Positions 52,501 through 63,109 of a stretch of DNA of 64,000 nt are shown here, in pieces. The translations under genes were made by a program, and so were the position numbers. Every line of letters starts with the position of its first letter. Within the stretch, counting starts at the first letter, position 1. Origin of the DNA: Phalacrocorax aristotelis (lineage: Eukaryota > Chordata > Aves > Suliformes > Phalacrocoracidae); assembly GCF_949628215.1 (NCBI RefSeq), contig NC_134276.1, positions 64,090,733-64,154,732 of the forward strand, read 5' to 3'. Under the pieces are notes generated by a model, which was given only the letters and a program-made list of their open reading frames with translations, made no database searches and was not told the origin of the DNA.

Positions 52501-55500
52501 ACAAACCACATAACACTAGACAAAATAAGTTAAAACATAACTACAAGTGCTTCTATCAAAAAAACCCTTCTACCTGCATCCATCTCAAACAGCTAATTTG
52601 AACTTTATAAAAAGTTGATAGTAACACCATAGTTAACCTTTTCTAACTGAAAAGTACAACTCTACACAGAACCAGACTATGTGAATTTGTTCTATTCTGG
52701 GAAAGACTGAGGACAAGAGTGTGGAACATATAACCCCTCACATCACACACACTCATTTTGTGTGTAACAATCCTTTTTTCCCTGGTGTCTTATTTCTGGC
52801 CACTGCAGTCCTGAAAACTGTATATTACTTTGTGTATGCTACATGACATAGGAGAAAATTGAACCCTGGTTTCATAGTTTATATAGTTCCTCTACCCGCA
52901 GCATTAACAGAAGAATGAATTTAAATATATTTTGTCACTAACATAGTGACGAATATACATGTTGAAACATTCTTGATATGTCAGTTTTCAAACACAGTTG
53001 CATGCTTAGTCATCCTACATCTTTCTACATTCTTTGCAAGAAAAAATGAAGAACATTAATGCTTGCAGTTTGAACTTGACACTATCCCTTATATATTCTT
53101 CCAAAATAGTCTTCCCCAAAGTTACAAAGAAAGGAAAAGCTACATCTGTTGAAAACATCCCAATAAAATGCTAAATATTTTTTATCTGAAAAAAAAATAA
53201 TTTCAAGCTGGATGCCTTTTAATTTCCTTACTTCTAGAAAATAACATGGAGAAACATTTTAATTATACCTGTAAGTTCCACCTTCACTGTTAGGCTTGTA
53301 TAATAATTCAAACTTATAGACTGTTCTCTCATTCCTATCCCCTCACAGCAAAAAGTAGTACAGTCAAATTTTATAAGCCCATCTCCTGTTTTGTGGTACA
53401 ACAGCTGTTACCAGCTGGAGATGCTTTACACTCGGTTGAGCTATGTTAAAAGGCATTTCCCTAGTCACCTTCAGATGGACGTTTTTTCCCCTTTCAAAGA
53501 AATTTTATAATTTACAACTTCAAGATACTCTTTTGAAAAAATTCAAATGGAAATTGCATATGGATTAGAAAGATTAAATGACTTATTTTTAACAGAAAGA
53601 ATGAAAATGAATATTGTAAAAAATGGAGTGTCAACCTCACCAGCCAACTAAAGAGCTTTTTAAAATTGCTCACCAGATCATGAAACTGAGGTGCCATAAA
53701 CAGAATAATACACCTTATCTGTTATTTACCATAGGCTGACAGAAATCTTGACTGATTTCTTTTCACCTGAGTAAACGGACAGCTTTTCACAGCTATTTGT
53801 GCCAACTCTTTCAAAACATACAGATGTAGTATTTCAGGGAAGAGTAACTAGCAATTGAGCAACAGGGACCACACAGTTTTTAAGTGTTTCACCAAACAGA
53901 TGTACTATGGTAAAAATTTGTAAGATGTCCACAATTTTTGAATTCAGTCCTGGAAAGAAGCTCACGTCCAAACTAAATATCAGATGAATATCAGGGGGAC
54001 AAGGGGAGGGGGTTCTGTAAAGTGTGAGAATCTCCATAAAGAAGAGATGCAAGGAAGCCGGGTTTCCTACATTCAGTTCCATGTAGTATCAGGAGATGCA
54101 AGCAGGCTGCTCGGTGAGGGGAAGCATGCTGGGAGCCAAGGGGACAGCAAGGTGGGCACAGGGCGGTGTCCTCACCAACAAACAGCACCACCATACAAGT
54201 CCCACCCAAGAAGATAAGCAAAGCATGCCCCGTGGTGGTAAACCTGGTGACGTAGTGATGACTAGGCAAGCCCATAGTGATGAAGCAGGTCCAACATCAA
54301 GGCAGGAAGTCAAGTCAGTGGGTGAGGATTGGGATCACCCAGGTACACGGCCAAGCACAGCTGCAGGACGGCCGTGGTGAGGACTAAGACCAGGGGCCTG
54401 AACTTAAATACTGCTTTCAAATTGATCGAAGGAGCTCCCTAGCAAAGCTTGTCACAACTCTTTTCCACAATTGTCTCAGCAAGATAACACAGCTACACCA
54501 CCGAAGAGCTGGCCCTGAGCACAGGCAGTCGTACCTCAGGAGGAGGTGGGTGCACTGAGGGCTCTGACTGCTCCTTTTCCCATCTATGATGCTCTGGTAC
54601 ACTAGAAATGCTCCTCATGTGTGTGGTTGAAATAGTTTCTCTTGGAAGTTATCATTTTGGTGTGTGCCAAATATCAAAATAAATTGATGATATAATTTAG
54701 TTAGACAGGTTAAATACGTGAATCATCCTTGTTCTTCAAAAACAAAGAAAACATAAATTAACTAAGAGGGGATGGTTTTCGTTAACTGTTTAAATAATAA
54801 TGATTTTTCACCATATTTTATGCAAAACACTATTTAAAGCCCTCCTGCCTAATTAAAGTATTCATTTAACAAGTTAGGGATCATTTCATGGAGTATGTGT
54901 AAAGACTGGTGTATATGAAAATAGGTAGTGTCTCATGTTGACTCACTGCAGCTTCCTGACTTTTCTTTCTTCAGCAATTTAGCTTCCTAAAAGCAGGAGG
55001 GAAATAGAGGAATTTAGTTCTGATATTCCCCACACTTACAATAAAGTAGAGTTGCATAAAGAGATCCAAAGCTACCATAATACTACAGCTAAATTGTAGC
55101 TAAAAGAGAGGGAAGGTTTTTTTCATCCACGCAATTCAGCTTCCCCAGTGTTACAACATACAGTATTTTTAAACATGACATTGCTAGGATAATACATCTT
55201 CAACACTCAGTCAGCAGGTTGCAATCTATTGCATAAGCACCATTATCTTCAGTGTTACTAGCTTTCAGGTCTTTGAAGGATAATTAAACAGTTGATAGCA
55301 TGATATTTTGCAGGACTCTGTATTTTAAACCCTACCTGCAGATGCAAGAGTAAGATCTTTTTAAGCCCCTTAAAAAAGCAAGAATATCAGTTATTTTCAG
55401 TGTACAGGCACAAGCAGAGGAAATGTGAAACAAAGCTAGAGGGCTGATTCAAGTTGTGCTGATGTGCAAATGCCCAGCAACTAGTCAAGGCTGTGTTGCT

Positions 55501-58500
55501 CTCCCCACCGGGGCACAAACTACTCGCTACCTAGAAAGCAACCCCACCCCTCCCCGCCCCAGAGAATAATTTTTCTTCATATGTTTAGGTTTCAGCTTGT
55601 TCACGTCCTAGTGATTTGCTTAACATGACATGCACATTCCAAGTGGAATTAGAAGAACTCAGTGAGTTATCTTAGGAATAAATAGCCCTTGCAAATACCA
55701 TATTCCGCCACCTTCTGAATGTCAACCACTTAAGATTTTGTCTTCTGATATTCTCATATAATGATAGCAAAAGCAACACGCCTGAGGTGGGAGCCATCTG
55801 CTATTGCCTTGCAACAGCCATATTTTCATCCATTGGCATATGAAAAGGGTATAGAAGAGCAATAACAGCGCTTGGTGCTTGTTTTGTACCTGGCATAAAT
55901 GTCTACAATATTAGCAAGCCATGGTCTTTCCTTTCACACCATTAGATGTGAACCTGAGGTGTACATTGTAATGTATGAACATTTCTGAGATTTTATGAGC
56001 TCTGTATGGTCCTGCTGTGTTTCCATTGACAAGTCAGAGAAATCATATGAAGAAATAAAAAAATGTTGCTCCCTGGCAAGATTTGTGATACTGTGTGCAA
56101 CCTGCCCACAGGCTTTTAATTTCAAAATTGCAGTACACAAGTTTGAGTACATGCCTTCCAGAGTAGAAAAAAGTTAGATGTGAGCCTATTTTATTAAATT
56201 GTTTAATAAACGAAGTGAACAGGGGAACCTCCTCCCAGGGATTGTGACATTTATTGCCTGTGCAGAACTCCCTTTGTAACTAGCCAAGAAATGAGACCAT
56301 CATCCAGCAACATACGGCTCCAGCCAGGATGGCTACCTACCAGATGTTCTGCTACAGCAGGTCCTGAAAGTTGCTTTCTTCTTTCTCCATCACTGGCAGC
56401 ATTTTTGAGAAGTGCCAGTTACAAGCCAGTGGACGGGAACAAGACCAAACTTTTCTCTATTTTGCACAAACTGCAGGTCTACGGTCCCTTTTCCTCTTCT
56501 TTCTTTCTTTCTCCACTTCTTCAGGAACACCATCTTAAAATAAACTTAAAACTTTATATTACAATGCAAATTGGGAGGCTTGCTCTCAAGCCAACTGCTT
56601 ATTTCGTAAAAAAAAAACCAAAACAAACAAACAAAAAAATCAGCGTTACACAAAATGTAAATAAGCTAAGGAATCTTCACCTACAAAACATCTATCTTCA
56701 AACATCTAAATGTAATTAAGAAAATGGGAGTATTTACTGCAGCAACAAATACAATAGGCTGATGTTTTGTAATCAGAGGGCGTCCTCTGAGAGTTCAAAC
56801 ATCAGGTTCATGTTTCAGCATTTGACTCCAGCTGTTCCTTTTTCTTGAACACTGTTTTTAATTATGATGATTACCTAATAATAAGGCTAGTTTTATATGT
56901 CAAAACATTTTTTTTTATTAGGCAAAACAAAATAGGTAAGACTTTCTTCGTTACACAAACACTCTTGATCCATATCAGCTCTTACTGCTACCTACAAATC
57001 TTGTCTTATATTCATCTTTTCTCTGCACGCCTCCTTAATTAACTTTTTAAGAAAAACTTGTGTCTGGACAACATATTCTTACTTTTTGAATCATTTCCAG
57101 CCTTCATTTGCTCCTTCAGTACAAATCAGAATTTCCTTAAAACTAAGCAGATTCACAAACTCCTCCCCTACTTCTCCTATTTTCCTGTCATTACCATTCC
57201 TCCATGAGAATGCCGTTGCTTAGACGATTCCCCTGTCCCCTGGCTTATATTCTAGATACATACTTCCCTAATAGCAGGGTCCAGTTTCATCTGCAGATCC
57301 ATGCAGTCCGCCCACCTAAGTCACCATGTAAAAGAATCATCTCAAAAGAAAACCTGACCTGCAATGCCTGTATTTTTACAGTGTAGTAGTGAGACTCCCG
57401 TTCTACGCTGACATATGAAGTACGCCATATCAACTTTTTAAAGTAAATGTAAATTTGCAAAACAGTAACCAAAAGAAGAAATACACACCATCCAAATTGC
57501 CTGACATCATCCAGTGTGTTAATTATCATGCCACATTAAATATACACGATTAACAATTAATTCCTACTTCTGACTAGAACTGAGGCAAAAGACAAAATAA
57601 AACAAGCTAAAACAGCATACTGCATCTGCAAGGTCATTTGGGTTTGTTTGTGAAGAAGTAAACCTTCAGTTTAAATAAATATAAAAATAAACCTTCAGTA
57701 CTCTGTGTACTGAGGAGTCAGTTAAAAGAATAACAGTTTTGCTGGGAAGTTGCTAGTTCCAGATTCCCCAGCCTTGCATAGCTCTGAGAGAAAAAAAGAC
57801 AAGATGGAATTAAAACTTTTAAAATACATCTCTGTAAATGACGTTTAGATCTCAGAGTGAGATATTTAACAACATCTCAAGAGTCAGCAGTTAATACATA
57901 TTTCCTTTTTTTCTCTTAACGTTCCTAACCAGGATCATCTAAAACACATATTTTACTAAAGCCCATTTAAGAGAAATCTGTGTGGGTATGAAGACAAAAT
58001 GCTTTTAATTTTCTGTTTATAAATCAGAATATATGACATTACATGGAAGAAGCCCATTAAGTTAAAACTGAAGTATTATATTTCACATACACCAATTACT
58101 ACTACTTGAAGTATTAGAGAAAAATAATGCACTGTCTTTCACTATAGACTATTTTATGTATAAAAGAAATATTCTGCTTTTTAACAATTTATATGGTGGC
58201 TTAAAAAAAGTAGTTATTACATTTTACTTATTTAGTGTCTTTCAAATAGTAGGGCAGCTCCTAATGCTAACTAGAAGAGATAAGAATAAATTACTTTCCA
58301 GTTTGCCTTTCCTATAACATTTCCCAATTCTTTTTACTGTAATTTTTTATATGAACATGACCACAAAAAGCATTGAAGGAATAGGTTGGCCAAAACCTGG
58401 TTTTATGCGATCAGTTCTATTTAATATCAATATTGGCATAGCCCAAACTGAGGCCCAACCCTTCTCCTCTCAAAGTTAATGCATAAATGATCTAACAGAC

Positions 58501-58539
58501 TAAAATCAGAAACTAGGTCTCATGTTTTTCAAAAGTTAT
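52501..58539. other. Intergenic, downstream flank of LIG4
   Basis: AT-rich, with one GC-richer patch at about 53,980-54,580 where four or more short frames overlap on both strands. That patch may be another decayed retroelement, but no termini or signals were found. A-rich runs occur at 56,610-56,640. No gene seen. Confidence 0.6.
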
Positions 58540-58586
58540 CTCTCACAAAAAACCATACCAGGCAGACTTTAGAAATAAATTTTATT
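58540..58586 (-). terminator. LIG4: LIG4 polyadenylation signal (candidate)
   Basis: On the minus strand AATAAA lies at 58581-58586 and is followed, after the space expected for cleavage, by a GU- and U-rich stretch at about 58540-58562. This is the classical arrangement of signal, cleavage site and downstream element. A second AATAAA at 58816-58821 would give a shorter transcript. The choice between them is inferred from sequence only. Confidence 0.55.
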
Positions 58587-59451
58587 TAGTAATTGGAAAA
58601 AAAAAAAAAAGAGAAAATTAAACTGGATATTTGGAAATCAGTTTTATGTTACTGAAATAGCTTATGAAACATTTTTTGAAAGATAAAACTGATAGTTAAA
58701 TGTAAAAGCCTAGCTCTGTTGCACTTCATGGTTTAACTCTAACTTTAATGAGCATAGGTCATTACAGTTTTAAAGTAATTGATATGCATTTTAGAGAAAT
58801 ATGGGTCATTATTAATTTATTAGCACCTCAATCAGAAGTTTAGGTTCTATTTTACAATGGTTACTTATACAAAGAAACATGAGATCAATGCAATATCCTA
58901 AAACCAAAGTGCTACTGAGGCTGTCTGGGGCTCTGCTAAAAACAATGTAAAAAAATTAGTATACTACAGACAAGGTTTATAAATTACTGAATTCTGTAGC
59001 ATATGGAATATACACAAAACAATTCTATAAAAACAAGAATGTGGTTGTAAATTGATAAATAAACGATATGTTAAATAGTAGAATCTCCATAAAATAGTAA
59101 CTTTCGTCTTCACTTTGAACAATGGAGGCAAGCACTATTAATAGCTAGGAATTCTCTTATGTAAAATACTACATCTCTCCTGAGACCCGTCTGTGAAGCA
59201 AAAGGGCTACATTATTTATCTGGCAGTGTTTTTTGTCTTTTTTTCCCTCCTCCAACATAGCTTAGCACCCTCTTGCTTCCACAACAGTAGAATTAAAAGC
59301 CTTCCTCTAATTTCAACAATGCAGTGTTACTCTTTAGCCAGAGCCAGCTTTAAACAGACACAAAAACACACAAAAAATTTAAGGCAACCTTGTAATATCC
59401 AAGTCCAATCATGCCGTCAGGAACGCGTTCGCTCCACGCTTAAAAACAACT
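58565..59451 (-). other. LIG4: LIG4 3' UTR
   Basis: About 880 bp of AT-rich sequence between the LIG4 stop codon and the best poly(A) signal. It contains an earlier possible AATAAA (minus strand, 58816-58821). A short plus-strand frame of 112 codons overlapping this region and the end of the CDS has no recognisable product and is treated as chance. Confidence 0.6.
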
Positions 59452-62190
59452 TTAAATTAAGTACTGATTTTCATTCTTTAGGACTCCTTCCTCCACTGAT
59501 TCTGTTACCCACAGCTCAGATACGATTTTAAATTTTTTCCCAAACGTTCTCCGGAGTGTTTTTATCTCTTGTACCCGGGAATGGTCTTCTCCTATAACAA
59601 CATGGGAGACGCCCTCTTCAAGGTGAGAGACTACTTTTGCACCATAAAAACGGAGCTCCAAAGCTCTGATCGATAGTATTGTTCCACGGATTTTGGTTCT
59701 GGGCTCATTAACAACAGCATAACAGTCCACATAAATAGTGTCTCCTCTGAAAATACTGAGCTGGCAGCTGTTCCATGCGTAACGTTCTTCTAACTCTGCA
59801 ATCATGTCCAAAGGCAACACCTTATTGCCCTTCATTCTTGAGAACACTTCCTTGAGTTGTGCAACATCTGCGTTTGCTGTGTAGCTGTCTCCATAACAAT
59901 CATACTCCCGAGCAAAATGTTCTTTTGTGTCAGGAGACATATGAATCATAAAGGCTGGCTGCCAAGGCACCAGCGTTTTGGTTCGAAAACACTGAAGGAG
60001 CCACTCTGCCCTCACCACATCGTATTTGTTGGAAGCAATGATGTTTTTCACCCTGACATTCTCAGCTCCTACGATGACGCAGTAAGTCTCCGGCCCTGGG
60101 TTCTGTACCACGCTGCCCCCACATTCAGCTATTCTGCTCTCCAGTTCAGACTTTGAGTATTCTCCCGTTCCTGTCATAACACAAAACTCAACGTCTTCAA
60201 ACACATTTGAAACCTTGCTTACATTAGAAAGATCGGGAGCTTTAAACTGCTCAGCTATTCCAATTACCTTCCTCACCTTTGATACGGTTTTCCTTTTTTT
60301 CTCTTGTGGCTCATCATACTCTTCTATATGAAGGTGTTTAGATGCCAGCTTCCCTTCCGCTTTGCTTCTGAGATCTTCTAACATGTCTGAAGTCATGCAC
60401 TCGTACCATTCTTTGTCCTCTCGTATCTTCTCAATTCGGGGGAATCGCAAAGTACAGTCAGTTTTGTACATATCACTGTTAACAATCTCAGCTGCCTTGA
60501 TCTGAACTATAACAGAGTTGCAAGGTTCAATGTACACTTCAGGTTTTTCAGTTCCACACAAAATGTTACAGGGAGGGTCCTTCCTATGGTAGGGCTTCCA
60601 GTGTTTCGCCAGTTTCATACCTAAATCATACAATTCCTTCATAGTATAGCCAGAGCCGACACGACAAATAGAGTGGAAAACGGCAGGTTTTTCACTCGGA
60701 GGGGGCGTCTCTGCAACAGCGCACAGAAAATGAGACATCATTCCACCACGCAAGCCCTTTCCCCAGTAACCACCAACAATTAAAAGGTCTAGTTCATCCA
60801 TCAGCCCATTGACGTATTCTGGCTTGATTTTTAACCAGCCTTCCCCACGTTTGTCAGGCTTGTAGGTGGACATGGGATCTTTCACCATAATCCCTTCCTC
60901 TCTTTTATCTATGGCTTCGTTTAAAGCATCAATTACTTCTTTTCTCGTTCTGGCACTTTTTTTATGTACAATGTGTATCCTTCCCGTTACCGGGGTAAAT
61001 ACACTACTTAAGATTTCGTATCTTTTGCTTAGTATCTCGTGACCCAACTTCTGATTGTTAACCATCAATACATCAAACACACAGAAGCACGTCTGCAGAT
61101 CAGAGTCCTCCACCATTCTTTTTATGTCAAACCTGTTTCCCTTCTGCATAAAAGTTTGTGTCTCAGGATTGTAAGCCATCATTTCACCATCGAGAATGCA
61201 ATTTTGTATGTTGCTCTGAAATATGTTATGAATAAATGGCGTTAATGAACCCTCAAGGGGGGAGGCACCAAACTGCTGAGTATAGTCAAATCCATTTCGG
61301 GAAAAATATTTATATACATCTCCGTCTTTGTGCATCTGCATACGTTCACCATCCAGCTTAGTTTCTATGTAGAATACCTGGTTATTCAGTTGTTTCTCAA
61401 TTTGCTGGACATCAGCAATAGCAGCAAGCATTGGTTTGAAGGCAGAAAACAACATGATAGAGACATCACTAAGTGAGACAGAGGGGTCATGCAGCTGCCT
61501 GCAAACTTTTTCCAGATCAGTTGTAACATTGTGTAATTCAAGAGCATCAGGATGAAAAATGGAAAATATAGTTTGTTGGCTAACACCAAGCTTTAGATCC
61601 TTTATAATCATCCGGATCAGCCATTTCTGTTCCAGTGCTGTGCTCTGGGTAATTAACTGAAGAAGACTTTTCTTTACCAGAGCCTTGTTTTTAGCAGCAT
61701 TATTATTAGCTATTGCATCTAAGTGTTCATTGACTTGTTCTATTGTCAGCCTGCCTTGTTTTGGGCTCCTAGGTTTTAAGACAAAGTACGCAATCATGGC
61801 AAAATCTCCAGCGTCGCCGCGTGAGCCATTAGGTGTTCTGTAATTTAAAAGCTTTGCAGCATCTTTTCCATCTTTTGGTAAATTAAGCAGTTCGATATAC
61901 AGCTTTGCAAGCATAGTTTCTTTAATTCCATACGCCATCCTTTCTCTTTCCAACTGTGGAATAATCAGCCGCATAGCTGGATAAAAAGAATCTGTGACAT
62001 CTTTCTCGTTTTGATGAAGAGCATCGTGGAATTTTCTCCAGGAGTCCAGGAAATCCTTGAAATACTTGGTTTTCTCTGGACGAGATTTACACATCTGTAT
62101 TCGCTCCAGAGTTGAACACAGATCTGCAAAAGGGACGTGAGAGGCCACCGTTTTTTTAAGAGGAGGCTGCGAAGCAGGTGGGGAAGCCAT
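59452..62190 (-). CDS. LIG4: DNA ligase IV, intact, single coding exon
   Basis: ATP-dependent nuclear ligase that seals double-strand breaks in non-homologous end joining and V(D)J recombination, working with XRCC4 and XLF. The frame is 912 residues; human LIG4, as I recall it, has 911. Order: N-terminal DNA-binding domain (about 15-245); nucleotidyltransferase core with motif [10 protein letters not shown] at 276-284, the AMP-accepting lysine being K278 (codon 61357-61359); YKYFSRNG 293-300; LDGEMMAY 333-340; FDVLMVN 372-378; EEGIMVK 431-437; GEGWLKIKP 449-457; and an OB-fold with LRFPR 581-585. A basic KKRK at 631-634 fits the nuclear localisation signal. BRCT1 spans about 662-750 (Trp730) and BRCT2 about 812-912 (Trp894). 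The XRCC4-binding stretch between them keeps [13 protein letters not shown] (758-770). The start was chosen because it is the first ATG after a splice acceptor 16 nt upstream, and [19 protein letters not shown] follows at once, as in other vertebrates. No frameshift or lost catalytic residue is seen. Confidence 0.98.
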   Translation of the reverse strand: MASPPASQPPLKKTVASHVPFADLCSTLERIQMCKSRPEKTKYFKDFLDSWRKFHDALHQNEKDVTDSFYPAMRLIIPQLERERMAYGIKETMLAKLYIELLNLPKDGKDAAKLLNYRTPNGSRGDAGDFAMIAYFVLKPRSPKQGRLTIEQVNEHLDAIANNNAAKNKALVKKSLLQLITQSTALEQKWLIRMIIKDLKLGVSQQTIFSIFHPDALELHNVTTDLEKVCRQLHDPSVSLSDVSIMLFSAFKPMLAAIADVQQIEKQLNNQVFYIETKLDGERMQMHKDGDVYKYFSRNGFDYTQQFGASPLEGSLTPFIHNIFQSNIQNCILDGEMMAYNPETQTFMQKGNRFDIKRMVEDSDLQTCFCVFDVLMVNNQKLGHEILSKRYEILSSVFTPVTGRIHIVHKKSARTRKEVIDALNEAIDKREEGIMVKDPMSTYKPDKRGEGWLKIKPEYVNGLMDELDLLIVGGYWGKGLRGGMMSHFLCAVAETPPPSEKPAVFHSICRVGSGYTMKELYDLGMKLAKHWKPYHRKDPPCNILCGTEKPEVYIEPCNSVIVQIKAAEIVNSDMYKTDCTLRFPRIEKIREDKEWYECMTSDMLEDLRSKAEGKLASKHLHIEEYDEPQEKKRKTVSKVRKVIGIAEQFKAPDLSNVSKVSNVFEDVEFCVMTGTGEYSKSELESRIAECGGSVVQNPGPETYCVIVGAENVRVKNIIASNKYDVVRAEWLLQCFRTKTLVPWQPAFMIHMSPDTKEHFAREYDCYGDSYTANADVAQLKEVFSRMKGNKVLPLDMIAELEERYAWNSCQLSIFRGDTIYVDCYAVVNEPRTKIRGTILSIRALELRFYGAKVVSHLEEGVSHVVIGEDHSRVQEIKTLRRTFGKKFKIVSELWVTESVEEGVLKNENQYLI

Positions 62191-62206
62191 CAGAGTCCGT
62201 TTTTCA
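62191..62206 (-). other. LIG4: LIG4 exon 2 5' UTR and splice acceptor
   Basis: On the minus strand a pyrimidine-rich tract ending TTCTTAG (AG at 62207-62208) lies 16 nt before the start codon. Exon 2 would then begin at 62206 and hold the whole coding region. A short non-coding leader in front of a single coding exon matches the known vertebrate LIG4 gene structure. The exact junction is inferred, not shown by a transcript. Confidence 0.8.
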
Positions 62207-62837
62207 CTAAGAACAAAAAAGAGTATCTATTTGTAGAGAAAGAATGTGCCGGCATGTTATTCTATCTCAAAAAAAAAAGGTACTTCTAGTCATAATTTAC
62301 CGATTTCTCTCATTTTTCTAATTAGATTGAACTGTTGTCTTTACTCAGGGGCGACCACGAACCTTTTTTAGGGGCGAAGCTCGGCGGCCAGGCTGCGACA
62401 CTCCCGGACAAGGCATCGCCCAGGCGAGCGGGCTGGAAGGCAGGAGGGGGCACCGCGCACCCCTCCCGCTGCTGGGATACCGGATTTCTCCGCCGTGCCC
62501 CCCTCCCCCCCCGAGCACGGCCCGCCCTGACACCCCCGCCCCCGGCCTCCGCCCGCCCAGGGGCTCCCCGGGGCCTGAGGACACCCGCCGGGCTCGCCCT
62601 GGGGGGCTGCGCGGCGGCGCTTCGGCGGCGGGGTCCCACCAGGCCAGCTGCCGCTCCCGGCGGGGGCACAGCGTCCGGGGTGTGCGTGGGGGAGGTGGGG
62701 GTGCGTGCGTGATCCCGGTGCTCCTCCCGCCCCTCGCCGCTACAGAGTTGCCATGGACACGGGGGGCCGGGACCCCTTCCAGCGGGCAGCCGGGGCCGGG
62801 CGGGAGGGACGGACGGACGACCCCCGGTGGGACTTAC
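62207..62837 (-). other. LIG4: LIG4 intron 1 (predicted)
   Basis: Predicted 631-bp intron between the donor GTAAGT on the minus strand (62832-62837) and the acceptor AG at 62207-62208. Its promoter-proximal half lies in the CpG island and contains C-rich runs (six C at 62498-62503, eight C at 62505-62512). The rest, from about 62,340 down to 62,207, is AT-rich. The donor context CAC|GTAAGT is close to the ideal consensus. Other donors inside the island cannot be excluded without RNA data. Confidence 0.65.
62747..62760. promoter_or_regulatory. X-box-like RFX site
   Basis: A 14-bp near-palindrome, GTTGCCATGGACAC, differs at one base from the common RFX-family binding sequence GTTGCCATGGAAAC. 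It lies in the CpG island just inside the predicted LIG4 intron. Binding is inferred from the motif alone. Confidence 0.4.
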
Positions 62838-63000
62838 GTGGAGCCGCGGGTACTGGCCGAGCCCGGGTCACGGCTGCCGACCTCCGCCCCGGAAGGGGAG
62901 GGGCGCCCCGTTGCCGCCGCGGCCCCTCGTCCTCCCCCGTGCGCGGGGGACCCGGGTACCGCGGCCGCGCAGTTACCGCGCAGTTGCCGCCGCGGCAGGG
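62838..63000 (-). other. LIG4: LIG4 non-coding exon 1 (approximate 5' end)
   Basis: Exon 1 would end at 62838, immediately before the GTAAGT donor. The upstream limit is a guess: the island has no TATA box or obvious initiator that fixes the start. An ETS-type CCGGAAG motif lies at 62889-62895. In human the LIG4 and ABHD13 starts are only tens of bases apart, which would place the boundary between roughly 62.9 and 63.2 kb. Confidence 0.5.
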
Positions 63001-63109
63001 AAGTGGCGGCGGAGGCCGGGGCGGGGGAAGGCGGGGAGAAAGCGGAGAGCGGGCGGGCCCTGACTCGGAAGCGGAAGGCGCGGCGGGCGTGGCTCCCTAT
63101 CCCGGAAGG

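Noticed and set aside
53980-54580. GC-richer patch with many overlapping frames, possibly an LTR or DNA transposon
   Set aside because: No termini, target duplication, TATA-to-poly(A) spacing or transposase remnant could be found, so it is not called as an element.
59857-61589. Short frames inside LIG4 (59,857-60,156 plus; 61,039-61,245 plus; 61,386-61,589 minus)
   Set aside because: They are shadow frames of the intact LIG4 coding sequence.
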